Assembly: GCA_017936685.1 (NCBI GenBank)
Contig: JAGBFA010000001.1
Location: 124,001-188,000, forward strand
Direction: 5' to 3'
From: Alistipes sp.
GTDB lineage: Bacteria > Bacteroidota > Bacteroidia > Bacteroidales > Rikenellaceae
DNA: 64,000 nt
Shown here: one piece after another, positions 16,732-26,438 of the stretch
Numbering within the stretch: position 1 is the stretch's first letter
Layout: the number at the start of each line of letters is the position of its first letter
Notes under the pieces: model-generated
What the model saw: only the letters and a program-made list of their open reading frames with translations
What the model was told of the DNA's origin: nothing
The model's database searches: none
Program-made: the position numbers and the translations under genes

Positions 16732-18099
16732 ATGGAACACAACAAAGTGGAGATGGAGACCATGCCCCTGCGCGCGAGACATATCTTCGTACTCGCCGCA
16801 GCCTCGCTGGGGCAGGTGACGGGAGCAGCCCTGTCGACGCTCATCGGCATCATACTGCCTATGATACAACTGTTTCGCCACCCTGAGCTGACATCGTTCC
16901 AGCAGGGCGGGATAGCCTGCATGAGCCTTATCGGCATCATGATCGGATCGATCGTGTTCGGGGCATGGAGCGACCGCCGCGGCTATCTCGTCTGGTTCCG
17001 GCTCTGCCCGCTCATCATACTCTCGGCATCGATCATGGTGCTCGCCATCGACTCCGTGGCTGTGCTGACCGCAGGTCTGCTGATAATGGGACTCGGCATA
17101 GGCGGCGAATACAGCCTCGATTCCAACTACATATCGGAGATCATGCCGCGCCGGTGGCGGCTGCTGATGGTCGGCATGGCCAAAGCCACATCGTCGATAG
17201 GCAACATAGCCGCTGCCGGCGTGGCTCTGCTTCTGTTGCACCGGTGGGACGACCCGCACCTATGGAACCGCATGATGTATATCGTTGCTACGCTGTCGCT
17301 GATAATGTTTCTGTGCAGCCTGTGGTTCCGGCAAAGCCCCGGGTGGTCGATCGTGCACGGACGCACAGACGAAGCCCGCAAGGCGGTGCATCATTTTCTG
17401 GGCGACGACGTGGAGATCGGCTCGGTCGGCGGCGACAAGCGTGTCGGCAAAGCCGACGGAGTGACGTGGCGGGAGATGTTTCGCGGCGACAATCTGCGCA
17501 AGGTGATATTCAGCGGAGTGCCGTGGGCATGCGAGGGTCTGGGGGTCTACGGCATAGGCGTATTCCTGCCGGCCATAATCATGGCACTGGGACTTGCGCC
17601 GCACAACGACGGCTACCGCCACATAATCAATTCGGTGGAGCTGACGACATACATCAACATAGCCATTCTTCCCGGATTCATACTCGGTCTTTGTTTAGTC
17701 AACCGCTGGTATCACGTCCGTACACAGACGCTCGGATTCATACTCTGCGCAGTCGGTCTGGCCATACTTCTCGCCGCATACGAATTGCATTGGGCGACAT
17801 GGACCGCAATGGCTGGATTCATCATATTCGAGCTGTTTCTCAACGCAGGTCCCCATCTTATGACCTTCATCATTCCGTCGCAGATATACTCTGTGGCCGA
17901 GCGCGGATCGGGCGCCGGCATAGCGGCCGCTTTCGGCAAGGCAGGAGCTGTGGCAGGAGTTTTCTTCATGCCGCTGCTTTTGAAGTGGGGCGGCGTAAAG
18001 CTTGTGTTGAGCGTAACGATAGCGGTGCAGCTGATCGGTGCCGCCGTCACCTGCGGCTTAGGGCGGAAAGTGCTGCCGCGACCCACACCGCACAGCTAA
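16732..18099 (+). CDS. Major facilitator superfamily transporter
   Basis: A 455-residue inner-membrane carrier with 12 predicted helices. The loop 2-3 signature is GAWSDRRGYLVWF, and GLGIGGEYSLDSNYISEIMPRRWR is like sugar/organic-acid porters of the MFS. A long cytoplasmic loop (about 200-250) separates the two halves. It converges on the cbiO-like gene, overlapping its 3' end by four bases, so it is not part of the urease operon. Substrate cannot be read from sequence; proximity to urease is suggestive only. Confidence 0.88.
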   Translation: MEHNKVEMETMPLRARHIFVLAAASLGQVTGAALSTLIGIILPMIQLFRHPELTSFQQGGIACMSLIGIMIGSIVFGAWSDRRGYLVWFRLCPLIILSASIMVLAIDSVAVLTAGLLIMGLGIGGEYSLDSNYISEIMPRRWRLLMVGMAKATSSIGNIAAAGVALLLLHRWDDPHLWNRMMYIVATLSLIMFLCSLWFRQSPGWSIVHGRTDEARKAVHHFLGDDVEIGSVGGDKRVGKADGVTWREMFRGDNLRKVIFSGVPWACEGLGVYGIGVFLPAIIMALGLAPHNDGYRHIINSVELTTYINIAILPGFILGLCLVNRWYHVRTQTLGFILCAVGLAILLAAYELHWATWTAMAGFIIFELFLNAGPHLMTFIIPSQIYSVAERGSGAGIAAAFGKAGAVAGVFFMPLLLKWGGVKLVLSVTIAVQLIGAAVTCGLGRKVLPRPTPHS

Positions 18100-18842
18100 C
18101 CGATACGGCTCCCGCATCGCAACCGCCAGGGCTGTTCCAGACCGCACTCTTCCAGCAGGGCCGAATCGCCGAATATCGATGCCGTATCGCCGTCGGCCGC
18201 CACCAGCCCCTCTTTCATGACTATCACCCGATGGCAAAGCTCGGCAACCATATCCATATCGTGGGTGGCGATGAGCGAAGTGTGGTCGAACGAGGCTATC
18301 AGCGACATGATCTGACGACGTGCCCGAGGATCGAGCCCTGCCGTGGGTTCGTCCATCACCAATATCGAGGGCGACATGGAGAGCACGGTGGCTATGGCCA
18401 CGCTCTTTTTCTGACCGCCCGACAGCCGGTGCGGCGAGCAGCGGCGCAGTGCCGAGGCTCCGACGGCCGAGAGTGCCGAAGCCACACGCACCTCGACCTC
18501 CTCGTCGGTCAGCCGCATGTTCATAGGGCCAAAGGCCACGTCCTCCTCGACGGTAGGCATGAACAGCTGGTTATCGGGATCCTGAAACACCACTCCTACC
18601 GTCTGACGCACCAACGGCAGCGTCTTGCGCGTGACGGTAACGCCGCCCACCACAACATGCCCCTTATCGGGCATAAGCAATCCGTCGGTATGCAGCAGCA
18701 GGGTAGACTTACCCGCACCGTTGGCACCCACCAGTGCGACCTTTTCGCCGTGAGTAATGCAGAACGACACGCCTCTCAACGCCTCATGACCATCGGGATA
18801 GCTGTAATGTACGTCGTCGAAACGAAGATAGTGGTGACTCAT
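18096..18842 (-). CDS. cbiO: ECF nickel/cobalt transporter ATP-binding subunit
   Basis: A 248-residue ABC ATPase of the CbiO/NikO type that powers metal uptake through the M and Q subunits. It shows Walker A GANGAGKST, Q-loop FQDPDNQLF, signature LSGGQKKSVA, Walker B ILVMDEPTAGLD and the switch His in ATHDMDM. The start MSHHYLRF overlaps the stop of cbiQ as ATGA, so the genes are translationally coupled. As the last gene of the urease supercluster it most likely serves nickel import for UreC. Confidence 0.93.
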   Translation of the reverse strand: MSHHYLRFDDVHYSYPDGHEALRGVSFCITHGEKVALVGANGAGKSTLLLHTDGLLMPDKGHVVVGGVTVTRKTLPLVRQTVGVVFQDPDNQLFMPTVEEDVAFGPMNMRLTDEEVEVRVASALSAVGASALRRCSPHRLSGGQKKSVAIATVLSMSPSILVMDEPTAGLDPRARRQIMSLIASFDHTSLIATHDMDMVAELCHRVIVMKEGLVAADGDTASIFGDSALLEECGLEQPWRLRCGSRIG

Positions 18843-19660
18843 TGCACGATCGTATTGAATGTGGAAAACATACGCTCGACGGGCGACCACAGCCGCATGG
18901 CGAGCAGCAGGGCGATCCACCCTGCACAGAAAAGCGTATCGACCCTGCGCCACGCACGCCGCTCGCAGGCCGGAGACGGCATGCGTCCGGTAAATCCGCG
19001 TGCCGTCATGGCTCGGTCGATAAGACGGCTGCGCTCGAAAGCGCGCATCAGCAGCTGAGCCGTCATCATGCCCCACATCTTGATAGGGTAGGAGCGGCGG
19101 CCGAAGCCCCGCGCCCTGCGGGCCCGCGACATCGACAGAGCCTCCTCCATAAGGACGTATGTATAACGATAGACCATGACCAGCTGAGTGGATATGACCG
19201 TCGGGACACCCATACGCTGCATGCTCCGGCAAAGACGCAGGTAGCCTGTGCCGCGTATGAGCAGCATGACCGCCTGCACCGACAACACGCCGCGCAGCAG
19301 GATAGAGACGAACTCCACCCAGCCGCGGGTCACCGCAAGGCGGCCGACCATCATCACGGTTTCGCGGTCGTATATGACATTGAAGATGCCTATCATCGCT
19401 GCGAACGGGACGACCAGCAATGACCGCCGTGCGATACGCAGATAATCGCAGCCGCACATGGCCGCGACAAACACCGGAAATATGAAATAGAGCATCAGTT
19501 CAGACAATCGTCCGAGCGGCACCGACAGCATTATGACTAAAAACACCACCGTGGTTACTATCTGCGCACGGGCATCGATGCGATGCAGCGGGGTCACGTC
19601 GTCGGCCGCACGCTCCAATTCGGTCATCTGCGCAAGCGCGTATGCCAAACGATCCTTCAT
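18839..19660 (-). CDS. cbiQ: ECF nickel/cobalt transporter transmembrane subunit
   Basis: A 273-residue CbiQ/NikQ energy-coupling subunit with about five or six membrane helices. It has the coupling motif MSRARRARGFGRR and the second Ala-Arg-Gly motif AMTARGFTGRMP, both typical of ECF T-components that dock on the ATPase. The start MKDRLAYAL (19660) overlaps the end of cbiM by four bases. Metal specificity is inferred from the linked urease genes. Confidence 0.92.
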   Translation of the reverse strand: MKDRLAYALAQMTELERAADDVTPLHRIDARAQIVTTVVFLVIMLSVPLGRLSELMLYFIFPVFVAAMCGCDYLRIARRSLLVVPFAAMIGIFNVIYDRETVMMVGRLAVTRGWVEFVSILLRGVLSVQAVMLLIRGTGYLRLCRSMQRMGVPTVISTQLVMVYRYTYVLMEEALSMSRARRARGFGRRSYPIKMWGMMTAQLLMRAFERSRLIDRAMTARGFTGRMPSPACERRAWRRVDTLFCAGWIALLLAMRLWSPVERMFSTFNTIVQ

Positions 19661-20652
19661 GTGCGGCGGCGGTTGGGACGATATATGCGCGAGACGCCGA
19701 ACACCGCCAGCAAAATGACTCCGCAGCCCACCAGACCGGCCAGCGACGTGTCGTACTCGGGCATCACTGCCGTCGAGCGTTGCACGCCGGAGACGACATC
19801 GTAGATCGGCTCGCCGTCGGCAGGGGTGACCTCTTCGCCACTGTTCACCTTGGCCACCGACCATTCGAGCCCGTCGGGCTTCGACGACGCCAGCCACGAG
19901 AACGATGCCGCCATAACGAGTGTCACGGCGAGCACCGCAGCCACACCGCGCCGCCAATGCCGGCCGTCGGTGCGAGCGGCACTCCGCCCGTCGACCAGAA
20001 GCGACGGATCGTAGCGATGCAGCGTAACGACCACAGCCGAGGTGGCCAATCCCTCTCCGATACCTATGGCAAGATGAATAGGCAGCATGACCGCAATAAA
20101 ATCCCTTACAGGCAATGCGGCTATCGACGAGAGCGAAGTCTCGGCCACAACCGCCAGCGCACCCAATTCGAGGCTGACGACCGAGGCCAGCATCGATGCC
20201 GCGACGATACGCCGGCGCGATGCAGAACCGCCTGCCAGCGGCCGGTAGATCGCCGGATATGCCATAAGACACGACAGTGCCGCCATGTTGAGTATATTGC
20301 AGCCCAAGGCCATCAGTCCGCCGTCGGCAAACAACAGACATTGCAGAATGATCACCGACGACAGTGTCACGAATGCCGGCCATGCACCGAGCACGGCAGC
20401 AAGCAGCACTCCGCCGACGATGTGGCCGCTCGACCCTGTCCCGGGTATGGAGAAGTTGATCATCTGCGCAGCGAAGACGAATGCGCCCATGACACCCATG
20501 AGCGGCACCGCGTGCGCGCAACGCCGGTCGGACTCATCTGTAAGCCGACAATTCCAACCCGTTTTCCTGACCGCCACGGCGAGAAGGGCCACTGCCGCAA
20601 CTCCCGTCACGGCAGCCGTCGCAGGCGATACGAGAGCATCGGACATGTGCAT
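19657..20652 (-). CDS. cbiM: Nickel/cobalt uptake substrate-binding subunit, CbiM fused to a PDGLE (CbiN-like) domain
   Basis: 331 residues. The N-terminus MHMSDALVSP keeps the His2 position and following loop that chelate Ni(II)/Co(II) in CbiM/NikM. Residues about 1-215 are the multi-helix CbiM domain (with MINFSIPGTGSSGHIVGG and PIHLAIGIGEGLAT). About 230-331 are a second part with a membrane helix, the sequence PDGLEWS and a final helix, a PDGLE/CbiN-like module. The fusion replaces the separate small N subunit. It starts five bases after the urea transporter gene; nickel is the likely substrate. Confidence 0.92.
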   Translation of the reverse strand: MHMSDALVSPATAAVTGVAAVALLAVAVRKTGWNCRLTDESDRRCAHAVPLMGVMGAFVFAAQMINFSIPGTGSSGHIVGGVLLAAVLGAWPAFVTLSSVIILQCLLFADGGLMALGCNILNMAALSCLMAYPAIYRPLAGGSASRRRIVAASMLASVVSLELGALAVVAETSLSSIAALPVRDFIAVMLPIHLAIGIGEGLATSAVVVTLHRYDPSLLVDGRSAARTDGRHWRRGVAAVLAVTLVMAASFSWLASSKPDGLEWSVAKVNSGEEVTPADGEPIYDVVSGVQRSTAVMPEYDTSLAGLVGCGVILLAVFGVSRIYRPNRRRT

Positions 20653-20657
20653 GGTAG

Positions 20658-21713
20658 CTATCGTTTTGATTCGACATCTTTCGATTTCGCCTGTATCTTT
20701 CCTAAATGCGGCTTATGTTTCAAATCCCAGTCGGAGTGATCGGGTTTGTCTGCGGCATCGAGTTTCATCAACGGCAGCAGGAACAGCCACGTAGTTATAC
20801 AGAACGGAGCGGTGAGGGTCGCAATGCCCAACGGCTCGAAGGCCACGTTCATCGCAGCCTGCACGAATACTGTCACCACGATGCCCACGAGTGCCCACAC
20901 TGCCGAACGCACATTGGGACGGTAAAACACCGTTGCCAAAGCTATTGCCGTCAGCACCGGACTGAATCCGTAGAGTCCGTGCGCGACCTCGGACGACGAT
21001 GCGCCGAAAAGCAGTGCCACGGCCAGAGCGACGGCCGATCCTATGGCCGCCCACAATGCCGCCCAGCGGCTGCTTACGGCCAGTCCTATCAGAAACAGCA
21101 GTCCCGTCCACCACGAGTCGATCAGAAACACCTGCGATATGCCGCGCAGCCAACCGGCCACCATATCCGCAAAGCTCATCGACACCGCACTTCCGGCCGC
21201 GTCGGGCATTGCCGGATCGGGCATATACTCGGGCGGTATGCCGTGCATGGCACGTGCCGCCAGCAGGAATATCCATGTACAGAACACGAACGGGAACGTA
21301 AACGAATTGACCTTCCACGGTGCCATCACCTTGTTCATGCCGCTGCGCACCCACACAGTCAGTGCCGAGCAGATTACGAGTGCCACCCACATCTGCACGG
21401 TATTGCCCATGAACGTCGGAAAAGCACAGCCCACGAGCACGCCGTTGAATCCCCACAGTCCCTGCTCGCCGTCGCTGCGCGGATAACCGAGTATGTATCC
21501 CGTAAGCGAAGATACCAGCACACCCACGAGCGCGCCCCACGACACTATCGGGGTATGGGTCTCATAGGCACCCCAGAATATGCCGCACAGAAACAGAAGT
21601 CCCGTCCACACGTTGTTCTGGAACATCACCTGCCCCGTACCGCGCAACATTACCTTTATGAAATCGGACGAGCGGTTCTCGCCGCGTCCGTCATCGACGA
21701 TTGTTTGTGTCAT
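20658..21713 (-). CDS. Urea transporter (UT family)
   Basis: A 351-residue inner-membrane channel of the urea transporter family (UT/Yut), which passes urea down its gradient. Two homologous halves are visible: GQVMFQNNVWTGLLFLCGIF (about 27-46) and SQVFLIDSWWTGLLFLIGLA (about 193-212). Each half has a downstream pore stretch (GLWGFNGVLVGCAFPT, GLYGFSPVLTAIALAT). The polar C-terminal tail is rich in Lys/Asp/His. It lies between ureD and the nickel transporter genes, which fixes its role in supplying urease. Confidence 0.93.
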   Translation of the reverse strand: MTQTIVDDGRGENRSSDFIKVMLRGTGQVMFQNNVWTGLLFLCGIFWGAYETHTPIVSWGALVGVLVSSLTGYILGYPRSDGEQGLWGFNGVLVGCAFPTFMGNTVQMWVALVICSALTVWVRSGMNKVMAPWKVNSFTFPFVFCTWIFLLAARAMHGIPPEYMPDPAMPDAAGSAVSMSFADMVAGWLRGISQVFLIDSWWTGLLFLIGLAVSSRWAALWAAIGSAVALAVALLFGASSSEVAHGLYGFSPVLTAIALATVFYRPNVRSAVWALVGIVVTVFVQAAMNVAFEPLGIATLTAPFCITTWLFLLPLMKLDAADKPDHSDWDLKHKPHLGKIQAKSKDVESKR

Positions 21714-21745
21714 ATTTATCTGTTTTTTAACTTACAACCTTAACC

Positions 21746-22705
21746 CTATCTCCACGGAAACTCCTCCGGTAATGCACGTCCCTTGACCTGCATACGCACC
21801 CGCGAGCAGAACTGCCGCACAAGGCGTTTCACCGGCTCGGTTTCGTCGCCCAAAACCTTGTACAGAAGACCGCAGCCGCCCGGCAGACGCGTAATGCCCA
21901 CAGCCAGCCGGTTTTCCGGATCGACATACGCCTGCGTGGCATCGTATATCGCATCGGCATGCTCCGGCGGAGTCAGCACCACGACATTGGCGAACACCTC
22001 GTAGTCGGCCATCACGCCCACCGTGCGCACCGACCGCATGTGAGGACGCACCACGAACTTCTCGCGGAAAAGCCTCTCGCCGTCGGGGCGTCGGGCATGC
22101 GTGCATACCGACAGCACATCGTAGAGAAACGACTCGCCGCCGCCGAAATATTTGCGGCCGCCCATGTATATCTCCGAATAGAAGAGCGTGGCCGTCGCAT
22201 CGACGACTATATCCGTGTCGCAAATATAGCGCGTATGGCGGCACGGTATAACAGGTTCGGGCAAATATTCCAGATAGGCATTCTCTTCGAGCACGATATG
22301 CTGGCTGAGCCCCGAGTAGTTGTAGCGCATCTCGGCCAGCTTGGTAGCCGCGCCGGTGGATATATGGGCGTATGCGTCGCGTCTTACCACGAAGTATTGC
22401 CGGTAACGGTCGCCGTCGACATTGGGGCCGCCCGACGAGAGGATATAGACGCACGGCATCTCGGGCATGCCCTCGTCGAAATATAGCTCCTGCTGCACGA
22501 TCAGCGGCGCACGCCGGTCGAGATCGCGCATAATCGAGCGGCCGTCGCCGTCCAGTTCGAAACCGAGATAGAGGTATCCCGATTTGCCGGGCGTGCCTAC
22601 GGGCATGGCCTTCGGCTCGTCGAGATAAGGCTGCATCTCGCGAGCTGTCGAGAAGTCCACCGCATGCTGCGGCACAGGGATCGTACTACCTGCTTTCATC
22701 GACAT
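21746..22705 (-). CDS. ureD: Urease accessory protein UreD
   Basis: A 319-residue UreD/UreH chaperone that docks on apo-urease and, with UreF and UreG, delivers nickel and CO2 to the UreC site. The family core is visible in [32 protein letters not shown] and [13 protein letters not shown]. The start MSMKAGST overlaps the ureG stop by 20 bases; MKAGST (22699) is an alternative. It is somewhat longer than the usual 270-300 residues, mostly at the N-terminus. Confidence 0.93.
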   Translation of the reverse strand: MSMKAGSTIPVPQHAVDFSTAREMQPYLDEPKAMPVGTPGKSGYLYLGFELDGDGRSIMRDLDRRAPLIVQQELYFDEGMPEMPCVYILSSGGPNVDGDRYRQYFVVRRDAYAHISTGAATKLAEMRYNYSGLSQHIVLEENAYLEYLPEPVIPCRHTRYICDTDIVVDATATLFYSEIYMGGRKYFGGGESFLYDVLSVCTHARRPDGERLFREKFVVRPHMRSVRTVGVMADYEVFANVVVLTPPEHADAIYDATQAYVDPENRLAVGITRLPGGCGLLYKVLGDETEPVKRLVRQFCSRVRMQVKGRALPEEFPWR

Positions 22706-23315
22706 CGAAAAGAGCCATTGTACGTATCAGGCCGACCAACTCACTGATGCCCTCGCCCGTCATGCAGTTGGTGAAGACGAACGGCTTGCCGGGGCGCATA
22801 AGCTCCGAGTCGCGGCGCATCACTTCCAGATCGGCATGCACGTAAGGGGCAAGATCGGTTTTGTTGATGACGAGTATGTCGGAGTGCGATATGCCGGGAC
22901 CGTCCTTGCGCGGGATCTTGTCGCCGGCTGCCACGTCGATCACATATATGAAGAAGTCGACAAGCGCGGGCGAGAATGTCAGCGTCAGATTGTCGCCGCC
23001 CGACTCGATCAGCACCACGTCGCCGTCAGGGAAACGCGCCTCCATCTCCTCGACGGCGGCTATGTTCATCGACGGATCCTCTCTGACGGCCGTATGCGGA
23101 CATGCACCGGTCTCCACTCCGATGATGCGCTCCTCGACCAAGATGCCTTTGAGCATCTTGCGGACGTGTTTGGCATCTTCGGTGGTCACCACGTCGTTGG
23201 TGATGACCAGAACCTTGTAACCCATATCCAGCAGCCGCGGCGTGATGGCTTCGATCAACGCCGTTTTGCCCGAACCGACAGGCCCGCCGATTCCTATTCT
23301 GCAAGTATTGTTCAT
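22686..23315 (-). CDS. ureG: Urease accessory GTPase UreG
   Basis: A 209-residue SIMIBI GTPase whose hydrolysis drives nickel insertion into urease. It has P-loop [13 protein letters not shown] near the N-terminus, the metal-binding CPH motif in [25 protein letters not shown], and the base-recognition NKTDLAP. There is no His-rich N-terminal extension, so nickel is probably handed over from the His-tailed UreE two genes upstream. It lies 19 bases after ureF. Confidence 0.97.
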   Translation of the reverse strand: MNNTCRIGIGGPVGSGKTALIEAITPRLLDMGYKVLVITNDVVTTEDAKHVRKMLKGILVEERIIGVETGACPHTAVREDPSMNIAAVEEMEARFPDGDVVLIESGGDNLTLTFSPALVDFFIYVIDVAAGDKIPRKDGPGISHSDILVINKTDLAPYVHADLEVMRRDSELMRPGKPFVFTNCMTGEGISELVGLIRTMALFDVDESR

Positions 23316-23334
23316 AGTAGCAATTTATTAGATA

Positions 23335-24027
23335 TTAATTCATAAACATTCGTTTTACGCCCTTCTCATGCAGCGAGGCAATGATGTCGGCATGCGGCGA
23401 GAATGCACACATGTCGTCGAAGCCGAGTTCGCGCACCTCTTCGTAGAGAGATTCGATCGGCCCGGACGCATCGAACATTATGCGTTGCGTCTGATAGTGC
23501 GATACGCGCAGCGTCCGGAGCGCGGCCCCGAGAATCATGTTTATGACACCGTACTGGTGAGAACAAAATAGATTGCGTTCGGAGATGCCGCAGGCGGCGA
23601 ACAGGGCAGCCTGAGCCACGGGGTAGGTGCCGGGGGTAGTATCGCGGCGTATATCGTCGTAGAATCGGCTTAGCGCAGCGTCGTAGAATATTCTCTGCGA
23701 CAGCTCCACCATTTTGCGTCCCATGCGGCGGGTCATCGACCGTGCCTCGGCATTCATCTTGCACAATACCACATAACGGTCGGCTTGCAGCATGGTATCG
23801 TAATCGCCGGCGACAGCGGCGCGATATGCCTGCAAGGCGGCTATGCCATCGGTAAATGCCGCCTGAGCGGCCATGTCGCGCACATACTCCTCCAAAGTAG
23901 CCTCATCATACACAGCACCGATATCGGCAGCCGTCTCCAAACCGCCCGAAAAGGCGAACGTACCGACCGGAAAAGCCGAGTCGGTAAAGGCCAGAAGACG
24001 CATTACGGTCGTTGCGTTATCGTTCAT
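23335..24027 (-). CDS. ureF: Urease accessory protein UreF
   Basis: A 230-residue all-helical UreF that activates the UreG GTPase in the UreD-UreF-UreG complex. Family motifs include LLAFTDSAFPVGTFAFSGGLE at the N-terminus and the central AALFAACGI..RNLFCSHQYGVINMILGAALR. Its start lies 11 bases downstream of the ureE stop. No unusual features. Confidence 0.95.
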   Translation of the reverse strand: MNDNATTVMRLLAFTDSAFPVGTFAFSGGLETAADIGAVYDEATLEEYVRDMAAQAAFTDGIAALQAYRAAVAGDYDTMLQADRYVVLCKMNAEARSMTRRMGRKMVELSQRIFYDAALSRFYDDIRRDTTPGTYPVAQAALFAACGISERNLFCSHQYGVINMILGAALRTLRVSHYQTQRIMFDASGPIESLYEEVRELGFDDMCAFSPHADIIASLHEKGVKRMFMN

Positions 24028-24038
24028 GATCGATGGCG

Positions 24039-24644
24039 TTAATGCGTATGCGATTCGTGCATGCGAGACTCGCGATGCTCATGGTGTCCGTGATGGTCGT
24101 GCGTATGGCTGTCGGGGCCCGTGGCACCGAACAGGCGACGGATCTCGTGCGGAGCAAGATAGGGTATGATCTGGTCGCCCGGACGAAACTCGAAGCTGAT
24201 ATTTTCGATATGGTGGGTGCGCATGACGCTCTCCATGACCTTGCGGTCGACCGTCAGCGGCACATACACCACCGTACCCTTGACCACCGCAGGCCAGTGC
24301 TGGTTGCCGATGGCATGTCCCAGTTCTACGGCTATGTGTATGATGGTTTCGGGGCTTTGCCGCGTCAGTGCGCCGAGATCGATGGACATGACCTCATTGA
24401 GACGTATGCGTATGACAGCCAATCTGCGCTGCTCGGGATCGTACTCCACGATGTCGCCGTCGGCGAGTTGCGCGCGACGCTCCAAAGCCACGGCGTACTT
24501 GTTGTTACGGTCGCCCGTGGCGACGAAGCGGCTCTTCTGCGCCGTCCACTGATCGAGTTCTATATGCTCCACGTCGCAATCGGCCGCGCGGTCGCGCCAC
24601 TCGGGCGACGAGAGATTTCCTATGATTCGGGTATATATCTTCAT
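24039..24644 (-). CDS. ureE: Urease nickel metallochaperone UreE
   Basis: A 201-residue UreE. The N-terminal peptide-binding domain (about 1-80) and the metal-binding domain (about 85-150, with IHIAVELGHAIGNQHWP containing the conserved His) are followed by a C-terminal tail from about 175. That tail holds roughly ten His residues (SHTHDHHGHHEH...HESHTH), which would store nickel. It is preceded by a 69-base gap after ureC with a strong hairpin (24671-24705), unlike the tight spacing in the rest of the operon. Confidence 0.95.
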   Translation of the reverse strand: MKIYTRIIGNLSSPEWRDRAADCDVEHIELDQWTAQKSRFVATGDRNNKYAVALERRAQLADGDIVEYDPEQRRLAVIRIRLNEVMSIDLGALTRQSPETIIHIAVELGHAIGNQHWPAVVKGTVVYVPLTVDRKVMESVMRTHHIENISFEFRPGDQIIPYLAPHEIRRLFGATGPDSHTHDHHGHHEHRESRMHESHTH

Positions 24645-24670
24645 CTTGTTTGTATTGCGTATTTAAACCG

Positions 24671-24705
24671 TGTCGGGAGCACACTCCGAAGGCATGCTCC
24701 CGACA
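24671..24705 (-). other. Intercistronic hairpin between ureC and ureE
   Basis: TGTCGGGAGCA (24671-24681) and TGCTCCCGACA (24695-24705) form a perfect 11-bp stem with a 13-base loop. On the minus-strand transcript no T run follows (CGGTTTAAATA). That suggests an mRNA-stability or partial attenuation element separating the structural genes ureABC from the accessory genes, not a full terminator. Confidence 0.65.
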
Positions 24706-24713
24706 TGTGAATA

Positions 24714-26432
24714 TCAACTGAACCAGTAGAGCTGGCCGAGAGCGAACTCCTTGGCCGGTTTGACATAGGCACGAACGCCGTTCACCATCACATCGAAGGT
24801 CTCGGGATTGACATCGATCTGCGGCAAGACATTGTTTCGGATCATGTCGAACTTGGTGAGCTGACGCGTGCGTCGCACGGGCAGCACCTGACGCTCCAAA
24901 CCCAGTCGCTCCCTAACGCCCGACTGATAGGCCGCATGCGATACGAACGACACGCCGGTCGACTGCAATGCACGGCCGAAAGCACCGAACATCGGACGGT
25001 AGTAACAGGGTTGCGGGGTCATGAGCGATGCGTTGGGATCGCCCATGTTCGACCAGTTTATCACACCGCCCTTGATCACCATCTTGGGTTTGGCTCCGAA
25101 GAACTGCGGCTCCCACAGCACCAGATCGGCTATTTTGCCCTTCTCGACCGATCCGAGATAGTCCGATACGCCGTAGGTGACGGCCGGATTGATCGTTATC
25201 TTGGCCAGATAGCGCAATACGCGGAAGTTATCGTTGCTGTCGCTGTCTTCGGCTAATTTGCCGCAGGCGTCCTTCATGAACGAAGCCATCTGGAACGTTC
25301 GCATGAACGACTCGCCGATGCGTCCCATAGCCTGCGAATCCGAAGATACCATCGACAGCACACCCAGGTCGTGCAGCACGTTCTCGGCAGCCTGTGTCTC
25401 GGGGCGCACACGGCTCTCGGCAAAGGCCACGTCCGACGGGATCTTGGGATTGAGGTTGTGGCAGACCATGATCATATCGAACAGCTCGGCCTGCGAGTTG
25501 ATGCCGAACGGCAGGGTGGGATTGGTCGACGACGGCAGCACATACGACATCGAAGCCACCTTCAACAGGTCGGGCGCATGACCGCCACCGGCACCCTCGG
25601 TATGATAGGTGTGTATCGTGCGGCCGTCCATAGCGGCGATCGTATCCTCGACGTAACCGCCCTCGTTGAGCGTGTCGGTGTGTATGGCCACCTGCACGTC
25701 GTAGCGGTCGGCCACGCCCAGTGCGGCACGGATAGCGGCAGGGGTCGAACCCCAGTCCTCGTGGATCTTCAAACCGCAGGCTCCGGCCTCGATCTGCTCT
25801 TCGAGAGGCTGGTCGAGCGAACAGTTGCCCTTGCCTAAAAGACCGACATTCACCGGTATGCCCTCGAACGACTGCAATATGTGCTCGATATTCCATCTGC
25901 CCGATGTAATGGTGGTACCGTTGCTGCCGTCGGTCGGGCCTACGCCGCCGCCGAATACGGTTGTAATACCGTTGCTCAGACATGCGTATGCCTGCTGCGG
26001 CGCAATCATGTGCACATGGCCGTCGATACCGGCAGCCGTCAATATGAGGTGCTCGCCCGATATGGCATCGGTAGCCGTACTCGTCACTAAATCGGGGTGC
26101 ACGCCGTGCATGACATTGGGATTGCCGGCCTTGCCTATACCGGCTATTTTGCCGTCCTTGACACCGACATCGGCCTTGACTACACCGAGTATGGGATCGA
26201 GGACCGTAACATTGGTAATCACCAGATCGAGCGAACCCTCTTTCGAGGTCATGGTATTGGCCAGACCCATACCGTCGCGTATGGTTTTGCCGCCACCGTA
26301 TATGACCTCGTCGCCATACTCGCGCAGATCCTTCTCGATCTCCACATAGAGATCGGTATCGCCCAGACGTATCTTGTCGCCGACAGTCGGACCGAACAGG
26401 TTGTTATATTCCTGACGTGAAATTGTTGCCAT
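24714..26432 (-). CDS. ureC: Urease alpha subunit UreC
   Basis: The 572-residue catalytic subunit, which hydrolyses urea to ammonia and carbamate at a bis-nickel site. All expected residues are present: His139 and His141 (GHVHM), the carbamylated Lys222 (GLKIHEDWG), His251 (AIHTD), His277 (YHTEGAGGGHAPD), the flap His325 (VCHNLNP) and Asp365 (SDSQAMGR). Length is typical (about 567-570). It starts seven bases after ureB. The complete active site means the operon is very likely functional. Confidence 0.98.
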   Translation of the reverse strand: MATISRQEYNNLFGPTVGDKIRLGDTDLYVEIEKDLREYGDEVIYGGGKTIRDGMGLANTMTSKEGSLDLVITNVTVLDPILGVVKADVGVKDGKIAGIGKAGNPNVMHGVHPDLVTSTATDAISGEHLILTAAGIDGHVHMIAPQQAYACLSNGITTVFGGGVGPTDGSNGTTITSGRWNIEHILQSFEGIPVNVGLLGKGNCSLDQPLEEQIEAGACGLKIHEDWGSTPAAIRAALGVADRYDVQVAIHTDTLNEGGYVEDTIAAMDGRTIHTYHTEGAGGGHAPDLLKVASMSYVLPSSTNPTLPFGINSQAELFDMIMVCHNLNPKIPSDVAFAESRVRPETQAAENVLHDLGVLSMVSSDSQAMGRIGESFMRTFQMASFMKDACGKLAEDSDSNDNFRVLRYLAKITINPAVTYGVSDYLGSVEKGKIADLVLWEPQFFGAKPKMVIKGGVINWSNMGDPNASLMTPQPCYYRPMFGAFGRALQSTGVSFVSHAAYQSGVRERLGLERQVLPVRRTRQLTKFDMIRNNVLPQIDVNPETFDVMVNGVRAYVKPAKEFALGQLYWFS

Positions 26433-26438
26433 ATCACT

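Noticed and set aside
16732..18099. MFS transporter as part of the urease operon
   Set aside because: It is on the opposite strand and converges on cbiO; only proximity links it to urease.
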